From contig CAVYTB010000011.1 in assembly GCA_963771295.1 (NCBI GenBank), forward strand, positions 248,001-312,000: a DNA stretch of 64,000 nucleotides, given 5' to 3'. Both the position numbers and the translations under genes were made by a program. The notes under the pieces were generated by a model that had not been told where the DNA came from, made no database searches, and saw only the letters and a list, made by a program, of their open reading frames with translations. The stretch comes from Acidiferrum sp963771295 (GTDB lineage Bacteria; Acidobacteriota; Terriglobia; Acidiferrales; UBA7541). Positions 1 through 7,941 of this stretch are shown here, in pieces; within the stretch, counting starts at the first letter, position 1, and each line of letters begins with the position of its first letter.

Positions 1-72
1 CTGCCACGTTCTAAGATCAGGTGTAAGAAGGCATCGTAACCCTGATACTCGGTGCTGGTCATAGGAAGGCCC

Positions 73-3000
73 ATGCCCCTGCTGGTGCTGTACGGCATTG
101 TTGTCTTGCTCGCGCCGATCGCGGTGATTTTTCTGCTTGTGAGGAGCAGCAAGCTTGGTGAGCAACTGTCCAACCTTAAAGCCAACGCCGACAGTCAGAT
201 TCTTCTCTTGCAGAAGCAAGTGACGGAATTAAATCGCCGACTGCAATCGCTACAGAGCAGCGTCACTGCAGAAAAATCCGCAGCTTCGGAATCGCAGGCC
301 ACGGCGCACCGGCCAGAATCCGTAGCGCCTCCTGTTGCGCACCCCGTTGCTCCGCCGACTCAGACACTGATTCCGCCACCGGCAGAGTTTATTCCGGCGC
401 CTCTGCCAAGTGGAGTCCCGAAAGCCGTCGAACCACTACGCGAAGTCGCTCCTGCGGTGAAGCCGCCGCAGCCAACGGAGCCGCCGAAACCTGCTGAAGC
501 ACCACTACTCCCAACAGCCGCGCTTCCTGCTGCAAAACCGGTCCCGCCAGCGGTTGTTCCCGCGGAGGCGCCAAAATTTCCAGTCGAGGCAAAGTTGTCC
601 CCGGCCCACACGCCAGCGCCGCCGCCACCCTTTCCCGCACATGCTGCGGAGGAAAGTGCCAAGCAAGCGGCCACAGTCCGGGTCGCTGTGCCGTCGACCG
701 TTGAGCCGTTCCGGCATGCAGCGCCCAAGGAAACATTTCAGCAGCGCATCAAGAGCGTTTCCGCGATGGAAGAAACGCTCGGCACGAACTGGCTGAACAA
801 GCTGGGCATCATCATCCTGGTTGTGGGCGTGGCGCTGTTTGGAATTTATGAGTTGAGCGCCATGGGGCCTGGCGGAAAAGCCTTCATTTCGTTTCTTGCG
901 TCGGTGCTGCTATTGGGCGGCGGGATTTTTCTGGAAAAGAAAGAAACGTATCGCGTACTTGGCCGGACGTTCATTGGCGGCGGTTGGGCACTGTTATTTT
1001 TCAGCAGCTACGGCATCTACCACGTCGGCGCGATGCGCATCCTGAGTTCGCTGCCGCTGGACTGCATTCTGATGCTGCTGGTAGCCGTGGCGATGTCGGT
1101 GCACACGCTGCGGTATCGTTCGCAATTCGTCACGGGCCTGTCGTTCCTGCTGGGATACACCACGGTGGCCCTCAGCCACGACACGGTTTACAGTCTGTCG
1201 GCGGGCGTGATCCTTGCCGTTGGCCTCGTCATCATCGTGTTGAAGATGGATTGGTTTGAGTTGGAAGTGTTCGGGATTCTCTCCAGCTATCTGAATCACC
1301 TTTACTGGCTGTACCAAATTCTTGGCCTGAATGGCGCGCACGGCCGCCCATTTCCCGAATACCATGCCAGCCTGGCGATGCTGGCCTTCTACTGGTTGAC
1401 GTTTCGCGTCTCGTACATCGTTCGAAATATTCATTCGGAGTTTGAAGAACACGTTTCCACCACCGCCGCTTTGCTGAACACGCTGTTGCTGCTTGGGCTG
1501 ATGAAGTTTCAATCGGTGCAGCCGCAATATGCGTATCTGGCATTGCTGATTGTGGGCGCGCTGGAATTCGTGTTTGCGCAGCTGCCGGTAACGCGGCGAC
1601 GGCGGCAGGCATTTGTTCTTCTAACAGTAATGGGCGCGGCACTGATGCTGGCCGCTCCGCCATTCCACTATTCCGGGAACAATGTGGCGATCTTGTGGTT
1701 GTTGGGCGCGGAGATTTTCCTGTTCGCCGGAGTGATTGCCAAGGAGGTGGTGTTCCGGCGCATCGGCCTGCTAACTGGGTTACTAACCGCTGGGCATTTG
1801 GCATTGGTCGACGTGAGGCAAGTGATTCACGTTCGCGAGTCGAGTGAAGCCATGCTGCTCCAGTGCGGCATTCTGTTTTCGCTTTGCGCGGTGGTGTTCT
1901 ACGGCAACTTTTTGGCGCTGGGCTCACGCTGGAAACAGTTCTTCGAACAAACAGTAGATACCTTACTGCTGAACGCGCATTCCTACATTGCCGCCGGGTC
2001 GGCCGTGGTTGCGGTATGGGCGCTAACGGCGCGCGACTGGACCGCCGTGGCGCTGGCGGGCGTAATGGTGACGCTGGCGCTGCTGACAAGACGCTTTCCG
2101 GCGCAGCACCTGCAGGTGCAGTACGGCGGCATAGCGCTGATCACGCTGTACCGCACCGTGATGGTGAATTTGCACACGGAATCAGCGCCGGGTGTCCACC
2201 TCGCGATGAGGTTGCTGACACTACCACTGCTGGCCTGCGCGTTCTACGTCACCGCGAAATTCGCGCCCTTGCGCGATGACGCGGAGCAACGGGCGGTACG
2301 AGGTACGTTGGCGACGGCCGGATCGGCTTTACTCGCGGTGCTGATCTGGTACGAAGCGCCTGCGCTGTGGCAGCCGGTGGCGTTCATTGCGTTCGCCGCG
2401 ATTTTGCTGGAGGTTTCTCGCGCACTGCCTTACCGCGTGCTGGCCTGGCACACGCACATCATGAGTGCCAGCGCCGCCTTGTCGGCGATCACGACCGATC
2501 CGGCGAATCTCCATCGCTGGCACACATTGCCGGTAAAAAGCTTCAGCGCGTTGGCTGTGGCCGCGGGGTTGTACTGGCTGGCGAAGCGTTTCTACTCCAC
2601 CGAAGAACAATATCGGGTGATCGTCCGCAGCGCTTACACCTGGACGGCCTCCGCGCTGATAGTCTGGGTGCTTTGGGAATTGGTGCCGGCGCCGTGGATC
2701 GCGGTCAGCTGGATTGCGTTCGCGATTGCCTTAGTGCTGGTGTCGCGCAAGTTGAATTATGCGCAACTGGCTTGGCAGGCCAACATCGTTGCGTTTCTGG
2801 CGACCTTGCGCACCCTTGCTTTCAACTATCTTTCGGATGAACGGATCGGGATGTCGATCAGCCTACGAATCGTAACCGTGTCGATTGTAGCCGCGGGCTT
2901 GTATTTCCTTTCGCGCAAGGTTGCGCCGGATTTGCGTGCGAAAGCCGCCATCGCCTTCCTGCACTCATTTTCCGCAACCGGGTTGCTGGCACTGCTGGCA

Positions 3001-4329
3001 TGGCACGAAGCGCCCAACGGTTGGCTGGCTCCGTTGTGGGCGGGTTTCGCGTTGGTGCTGGCGTTGATCGACTCGCGTTTTGAGATGGATGAGCTCAGGT
3101 GGCAAGCGCATATCCTGTCCTTCCTGGCGCTGGCACGCAGCGTGGTTTTCAATTTGCACGTCATCGCCACGTGGCATGAATTGAGCGAGCGGCTGCTCTC
3201 GCTGGCATTGGTCGCTGTGTTTTTCTATGCGATGTCTCGCGTGGTACGCATGCCGGAAGAGTGGCGCGCGCGCGACATCCACCATGCCTATTCGTGGGCC
3301 GCATCCACGATTGTGTCGTTGCTGCTATGGTACGAACTGGTACCGTTGAACGTGGCGGTAGGCTGGGCGGTTTTTGGGCTGGTGCTGTTTGAGTACGGGT
3401 CGCTGCGCAATGTCGGCCAATTTCGCTACCAATCGTATATGGCGCTGGTGGCCAGCTTCGCGCGAATCTTTTTTGTCAACTTAATTGCTGGCGAGCCCGG
3501 ACATTTCTGGAGCCCGCGCACGTACACGATTCTGCCGCTGGTGCCCATCTACTTCTTCGTTTACGAACAGTTCACGGAGGCGGGCGCCATGCACACCAAA
3601 AGGGAAGACCGCGGCGGCGCAAACTCCATTGCCACGGTATTGGCGACCTTGGGCACGGCTACGCTTGTGGCACTGTTCTATTTCCAGTTTGCGATTGAGT
3701 GGGTGGTTGTTCCGTGGGCGGCTTTGGTCGTCGTTCTGTTTGCCATGGCACTGCTGCTGAACCGCCAGGTGTTTCTGTACCAGGGAATCGTGCTCACGTT
3801 GCTGGTTTTTGTGCGGGCCCTGGCAAACAACTTGTTTGGCGCCGGCTATTTTGTCGCGCGAGATTGGCAAGGCCGCTACTTTGTGTTGGGCTCGGCGATC
3901 GCGTTGCTGCTGGCCAGCTTGTTTTTTGCGTTCCCGTTGCGCCAACGGTTCAGGACGTCACCCGCGCCGGAAGGAATGCTGAAAATTGTGGCGTTCTTCG
4001 CGCGCCGGCCGGAGCAACTGCAGTTCTTCGTCGCGATCATCCTGTTAACGCTGATGCTCGCGCTCAAAATGCGTTTGGGACTGGTGACGGTTGCCTGGGG
4101 CGTTGAAGGCGTGCTGATCATGCTGTTCGCGCTGGCTGTGAAAGAGCGCAGCTTCCGGCTGACTGGGCTGGCATTGTTGCTGCTGTGCGTCGGCAAGGTT
4201 GTGGCGATGGATGTGTGGGGCTTGCAGCCACGCGATCGCTATATCACGTTCATCATTGTAGGCGCGGCTTTGCTCTTCGTCTCCTATTTGTATAGCCGGT
4301 ACCGCGACGCAATTCGCCAACTATTATGA
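73..4329 (+). CDS. DUF2339 family polytopic membrane protein
   Basis: About 1418 residues. An N-terminal membrane segment (about 2-25) is followed by a short coiled coil (30-65) and a long Pro/Ala-rich linker (75-215). The rest, from the NWLNKLG motif near residue 240, is a succession of some 35 or more hydrophobic segments. This order (helix, coil, low-complexity linker, TNWLNKLG, many TM helices) is that of DUF2339 proteins, whose function is unknown. I place the start at ATG 73 because AGGAAGG lies just upstream; a GTG at 52 in the same frame would add seven residues. The stop overlaps the next gene by ATGA, so the two are probably co-translated. Family assignment is fairly sure; role is not known. 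Confidence 0.85.
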   Translation: MPLLVLYGIVVLLAPIAVIFLLVRSSKLGEQLSNLKANADSQILLLQKQVTELNRRLQSLQSSVTAEKSAASESQATAHRPESVAPPVAHPVAPPTQTLIPPPAEFIPAPLPSGVPKAVEPLREVAPAVKPPQPTEPPKPAEAPLLPTAALPAAKPVPPAVVPAEAPKFPVEAKLSPAHTPAPPPPFPAHAAEESAKQAATVRVAVPSTVEPFRHAAPKETFQQRIKSVSAMEETLGTNWLNKLGIIILVVGVALFGIYELSAMGPGGKAFISFLASVLLLGGGIFLEKKETYRVLGRTFIGGGWALLFFSSYGIYHVGAMRILSSLPLDCILMLLVAVAMSVHTLRYRSQFVTGLSFLLGYTTVALSHDTVYSLSAGVILAVGLVIIVLKMDWFELEVFGILSSYLNHLYWLYQILGLNGAHGRPFPEYHASLAMLAFYWLTFRVSYIVRNIHSEFEEHVSTTAALLNTLLLLGLMKFQSVQPQYAYLALLIVGALEFVFAQLPVTRRRRQAFVLLTVMGAALMLAAPPFHYSGNNVAILWLLGAEIFLFAGVIAKEVVFRRIGLLTGLLTAGHLALVDVRQVIHVRESSEAMLLQCGILFSLCAVVFYGNFLALGSRWKQFFEQTVDTLLLNAHSYIAAGSAVVAVWALTARDWTAVALAGVMVTLALLTRRFPAQHLQVQYGGIALITLYRTVMVNLHTESAPGVHLAMRLLTLPLLACAFYVTAKFAPLRDDAEQRAVRGTLATAGSALLAVLIWYEAPALWQPVAFIAFAAILLEVSRALPYRVLAWHTHIMSASAALSAITTDPANLHRWHTLPVKSFSALAVAAGLYWLAKRFYSTEEQYRVIVRSAYTWTASALIVWVLWELVPAPWIAVSWIAFAIALVLVSRKLNYAQLAWQANIVAFLATLRTLAFNYLSDERIGMSISLRIVTVSIVAAGLYFLSRKVAPDLRAKAAIAFLHSFSATGLLALLAWHEAPNGWLAPLWAGFALVLALIDSRFEMDELRWQAHILSFLALARSVVFNLHVIATWHELSERLLSLALVAVFFYAMSRVVRMPEEWRARDIHHAYSWAASTIVSLLLWYELVPLNVAVGWAVFGLVLFEYGSLRNVGQFRYQSYMALVASFARIFFVNLIAGEPGHFWSPRTYTILPLVPIYFFVYEQFTEAGAMHTKREDRGGANSIATVLATLGTATLVALFYFQFAIEWVVVPWAALVVVLFAMALLLNRQVFLYQGIVLTLLVFVRALANNLFGAGYFVARDWQGRYFVLGSAIALLLASLFFAFPLRQRFRTSPAPEGMLKIVAFFARRPEQLQFFVAIILLTLMLALKMRLGLVTVAWGVEGVLIMLFALAVKERSFRLTGLALLLLCVGKVVAMDVWGLQPRDRYITFIIVGAALLFVSYLYSRYRDAIRQLL

Positions 4330-5237
4330 GACGGGGCCTGCTGTTCGCCGTTTTCTTCCTCGTGCTGGGCGTGGCGCTCGGCGCGCTGTATTACACGCAA
4401 CGCACCAACAAGCAGGCTCCCGTTTCCCCGAACGCAGTTCTGGAGATGGCCGCCGATGCGCAACGGGATTTGACGCGTGCTCCAATGCACTTCACGCGCC
4501 TGTCGGATGACGAAGAAATTGCCATCGGCAAAGAACTTGCCGCCCACTACGCACAGCCCAAAGAGGAACTTTCGGTGGAACAGCAGGGATTGGCCGCGTA
4601 CGTGAGCCGCGTCGGTGCGCGCCTGGCATCGCATGCGCAGCGCCAACTACCGTACAGCTTCCACGTGATTCGGGATCGCAACATGATCAACGCATTCTCC
4701 CTTCCCGGTGGTCCGGTTTACATTGGCGAAGGTTTGCTGGACCTGATGACTACGGAAGACGAACTGGCGAATGTGCTGGCGCACGAGCTCGAACATATCG
4801 ACCACTATCACTGCGTGGAGCGCGTGCAAGTTGCCGCCAATTTGAAAAATCTCAATCTGGAAGTTCTGGGCGAACTCTTGCAGTTGCCCTTTTCTCTTTG
4901 GGAGGCCGGCTACCGCAAGGACGAAGAACTGGAGGCCGACCGTGAAGGAATTTTTCTGGCGGTGCAGGCCGGCTATTCACCGTATGGCTCCGTGCAGGCG
5001 CTCAAGCGGCTCGCCAAGCTGGGCAATGAATATGTGACGCACGCCGAGACGCCGGAGGACGAACTTTCTGACCTTGCGATCCAAAGCCTGCAAGGCTATT
5101 TTCGCTCGCATCCGCTACCTGCGGAACGGCTGGCACAAGCGAACCAGATTATCGCGCAACAGCATTGGGAAGCCCGCAAAGAACAGAAACCATTCCACGT
5201 GGAATACACGGTGCACAACAGCGAATTCGTAAAATAA
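4326..5237 (+). CDS. M48-family zinc metalloprotease
   Basis: 303 residues with an N-terminal membrane anchor or uncleaved signal (residues 3-20). The zinc-site motif HELEH is at 153-157, and ELEAD near 201-205 supplies the third ligand and the usual acidic follow-up, as in BepA/Oma1/HtpX-type M48 peptidases. The GGPVYIGEGLL stretch (about 128-138) just before HExxH is typical of the periplasmic M48 group. It starts inside the stop codon of the upstream DUF2339 gene (ATGA), so the two form an operon. Likely role: envelope protein quality control, facing the periplasm (inference). A 14-bp perfect palindrome, ATTCCACGTGGAAT, lies within the 3' end of the gene at 5192-5205. Confidence 0.9.
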   Translation: MRRGLLFAVFFLVLGVALGALYYTQRTNKQAPVSPNAVLEMAADAQRDLTRAPMHFTRLSDDEEIAIGKELAAHYAQPKEELSVEQQGLAAYVSRVGARLASHAQRQLPYSFHVIRDRNMINAFSLPGGPVYIGEGLLDLMTTEDELANVLAHELEHIDHYHCVERVQVAANLKNLNLEVLGELLQLPFSLWEAGYRKDEELEADREGIFLAVQAGYSPYGSVQALKRLAKLGNEYVTHAETPEDELSDLAIQSLQGYFRSHPLPAERLAQANQIIAQQHWEARKEQKPFHVEYTVHNSEFVK

Positions 5238-5307
5238 GAGCCGCCATTTCCTGTCGCGCCTAAATAAGCAATCGTGATGATATGCTGCGGTGTTCCCGAG
5301 GTGCGCG

Positions 5308-6468
5308 ATGCGACAAATATTTGCGGCGGTGCTGCTGTTGCTGATTGCGGCGTCCATTGCCATTTTGACGGCGCGAGGTTCCGACGTGGCGGCTAGCGAT
5401 AAGGAAATTGACGCGATCCTTTCCGCGGTGACGAAGCCCGACGAGCCGGGACTTGCCGCCGTCGTAAAGAAAGGCCCGCGCGTAATTTTCGAACAGGGTT
5501 ACGGCGTCCGCAAGCTGGGAACGGCGGAGAAGATTGACGCAGAAACAAATTTCCGGCTGGCGAGTGTGACAAAGGAATTCACCGCCATGGCCATCATGCT
5601 TCTTGTGAAGGACGGAAAAGTTCGCTACGACCAGTGGTTGACGGAAATCTTTCCGGAATTTCCTGCCTACGGAAAGAACATCACGGTTCGCAACCTGCTG
5701 AACCACACCGGCGGCCTGCCCGACTACGAGGAGTTGATGGACCGGGAGGAAAAGACCAACGGGCCGCGCTGGTCGGCAGAACACCAGATTCAAGACGACG
5801 AGGTTCTGGCGCTACTGGAGAAGCAGACCGAGGGAAAATTCGCGCCCGGCACGAGTTGGGAGTACAGCAATTCCGGGTACGTCGTTCTGGGATTGATCGT
5901 GGCGAAAGCTTCGGGAATGCCTTATCGGGATTTCTTGCAGAAACGCATTTTCGATCCTGTTGGCATGAAACACTCGGTGGTCTATCAAAAGGGAAAGAAC
6001 GAAGTCAGCCAGCGCGCTTTCGGATACTCGAAGAATGGTGGAAAGTTGGTAGAAACGGATCAAAGCTCGACATCAGCCACGCTGGGCGATGGCGGCATTT
6101 ATTCAAACCTGCGCGACATGGCGAAGTGGGATGAAGCGCTGGAAAGACACACGCTTTTGAGCGAAGCAGAGTTTGCGCCCGCGCTCGCGCCCGTAAAACT
6201 GGCCGATGGTTCGCAACCCCATTGGCCCAGCAAACCAGACGGCGACAATCTTGCCCCGGGGAAACCGGTCAGCTACGGGTTCGGCTGGTTTCTGGATCCG
6301 CTCAACGGGCATCCGCGGATGTGGCACTCCGGAAGCACCATGGGATTTCGCACTGTGATTCAGCGATTCACGAAGGATGGCGTGAGTATCATAATTCTGT
6401 GCAACCGCACGGAATTGGATTCGACGGAATATTCGGACAAGGTTGCCGGAATCCTGCTTTTCCACTAA
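5308..6468 (+). CDS. Serine hydrolase, beta-lactamase/PBP4* fold (class C type)
   Basis: 386 residues from ATG 5308, chosen because it begins a clean signal peptide (about 20 hydrophobic residues) and has GAGG upstream; an in-frame GTG at 5290 is possible. The three active-site elements are all present: SVTK (S86-K89), YSN (186-188) and HSG (about 340-342). Secreted or periplasmic. Family members are esterases, D-aminopeptidases or peptidoglycan hydrolases as often as beta-lactamases, so no resistance role should be assumed. It stands alone downstream of the M48 protease. Compare the second family member at 22331-23488, which lacks the serine. Confidence 0.88.
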   Translation: MRQIFAAVLLLLIAASIAILTARGSDVAASDKEIDAILSAVTKPDEPGLAAVVKKGPRVIFEQGYGVRKLGTAEKIDAETNFRLASVTKEFTAMAIMLLVKDGKVRYDQWLTEIFPEFPAYGKNITVRNLLNHTGGLPDYEELMDREEKTNGPRWSAEHQIQDDEVLALLEKQTEGKFAPGTSWEYSNSGYVVLGLIVAKASGMPYRDFLQKRIFDPVGMKHSVVYQKGKNEVSQRAFGYSKNGGKLVETDQSSTSATLGDGGIYSNLRDMAKWDEALERHTLLSEAEFAPALAPVKLADGSQPHWPSKPDGDNLAPGKPVSYGFGWFLDPLNGHPRMWHSGSTMGFRTVIQRFTKDGVSIIILCNRTELDSTEYSDKVAGILLFH

Positions 6469-6495
6469 TCAAACAGGACTGAATGAAGAGAGGGA

Positions 6496-7839
6496 CTAAC
6501 CTAGCCCGGCGAGTTTGCCGAGGCCCTTCATTTTGCTGCGCGCGGCCATTGCGCCGTACTGCTTCATCATGGTGCGCATCTGCATGTATTGCTTGATGAC
6601 CTGGTTGACGTCTTGCACCGTGGTGCCGCTGCCTTTGGCGATGCGCTTGCGCCGTTTTCCGTCGATCACGTTGTGGTCGCGGCGCTCTTCGTTGGTCATG
6701 GAATTGATGATGGCTTCCACTTGTTTCAGTTTCTTTTCGTCGACGGTGGTGTCCTTTGGCAAATTCTGCAGCGGCCCGACCTTCGGAAGCATATCCACCA
6801 ACTGGTCCAGCGGACCCATCTTGCGAATCTGCTTCAACTGATCGCGAAAATCTTCCAGCGTGAATTCTTCCTTGCGCAGCTTGCGCTCGAGCTCCATCGC
6901 CGCGTTTTTGTCGAAAGCGGATTCCGCGCGCTCAATCAGCGAAAGAATGTCGCCCATGCCGAGAACGCGAGAAACGATGCGCTCCGGATAGAAACCTTCC
7001 AGGGCATCGTATTTTTCACCCAGGCCCACGAACTTTACAGGAGCTCCGGAAACTTTGGCGATGGAAAGCGCCGCACCGCCGCGTGCGTCGCCGTCGAGCT
7101 TGGTGAGAACCACTCCGGTGAGTCCGAGGCGCTTGTGGAACTCGCCTGCGGAGCGCACCGCGTCCTGACCGATCATGGCGTCCGCGATGAACAGCATTTC
7201 GCTGGGCTGCAATTCCTTTTTCAGCGTGGAGAGCTCGTTCATCAACTCATCGTCGATGTGCAAGCGGCCTGCGGTGTCCACCAGCACCACATCACTGGCG
7301 GAGAGCTTCGCTTCCTTAATCGCGCCGCGCACAATCTCCAGTGGCTTGTCTGTGCCCGCGCCGGGCCACAGGGAAATACCGATGGACTTGGCCACTTGCG
7401 ACAACTGCTCGCGGGCTGCGGGGCGATACACGTCGGTAGACACGACGATCGGCCGGTGTCCATGCTGCGAAAGCCATTTCGCGAGCTTGCCGGTGGTGGT
7501 GGTCTTACCGGAACCCTGCAGGCCCACAATCATCCACACGGAAGGTGGCCGCGAGGCGAACAATGGCTTGGCGTGCTTGCCAAGAAGATTGGTCAGCTCG
7601 TCGCGCACAATCTTGACGACTTGCTGGTCAGGCGAAAGCTGCAGCATCACTTCGGAACCAAGAGCCTTGGTGCGAATGTTGGCGAGCAGTTCATCAGCGA
7701 CGCCGACGTTGACGTCGCCCTCGATCAGAGCTTCGCGGATTTCCCCCAGCGCCACGCCGAGGTGCTCTTCGGTGAGCTTTCCCTGCCCTCGGAGATTCTT
7801 AAACGTTCGTTGCAGCTTTTCTGTCAGGTTCTCAAACAT
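6496..7839 (-). CDS. ffh: Signal recognition particle protein Ffh
   Basis: 447 residues, full length for Ffh. N-domain helices occupy about 1-90. The GTPase G domain shows GLQGSGKTTTTGK (106-118), DTAGR (188-192) and TKLDG (246-250). A Met-rich M domain fills about 320-447 and ends with repeated Met and Lys. Ffh binds 4.5S RNA and signal sequences emerging from the ribosome and delivers them to FtsY at the inner membrane. The gene is convergent with the upstream serine hydrolase (28 bp between stops). The 4.5S RNA gene was not seen in this window. Confidence 0.97.
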   Translation of the reverse strand: MFENLTEKLQRTFKNLRGQGKLTEEHLGVALGEIREALIEGDVNVGVADELLANIRTKALGSEVMLQLSPDQQVVKIVRDELTNLLGKHAKPLFASRPPSVWMIVGLQGSGKTTTTGKLAKWLSQHGHRPIVVSTDVYRPAAREQLSQVAKSIGISLWPGAGTDKPLEIVRGAIKEAKLSASDVVLVDTAGRLHIDDELMNELSTLKKELQPSEMLFIADAMIGQDAVRSAGEFHKRLGLTGVVLTKLDGDARGGAALSIAKVSGAPVKFVGLGEKYDALEGFYPERIVSRVLGMGDILSLIERAESAFDKNAAMELERKLRKEEFTLEDFRDQLKQIRKMGPLDQLVDMLPKVGPLQNLPKDTTVDEKKLKQVEAIINSMTNEERRDHNVIDGKRRKRIAKGSGTTVQDVNQVIKQYMQMRTMMKQYGAMAARSKMKGLGKLAGLG

Positions 7840-7941
7840 GATTCCGGTGTTCCTTGCGCATCCACCCCTATTGTACAGGTTGCCCGGCCGAGGTGCAGCC
7901 CCGGCTCTACGGCCAGCTCCAACAAATTCAAACCATCAGAA

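Noticed and set aside
5192..5205. ATTCCACGTGGAAT palindrome inside the M48 gene as a fifth parS
   Set aside because: Three mismatches from the local parS in the outer positions, 47 kb away and within coding sequence; likely chance, though ParB binding cannot be excluded.
5308..6468. Beta-lactam resistance gene
   Set aside because: The fold is shared with esterases and peptidases; nothing in motifs or context points to antibiotic hydrolysis.
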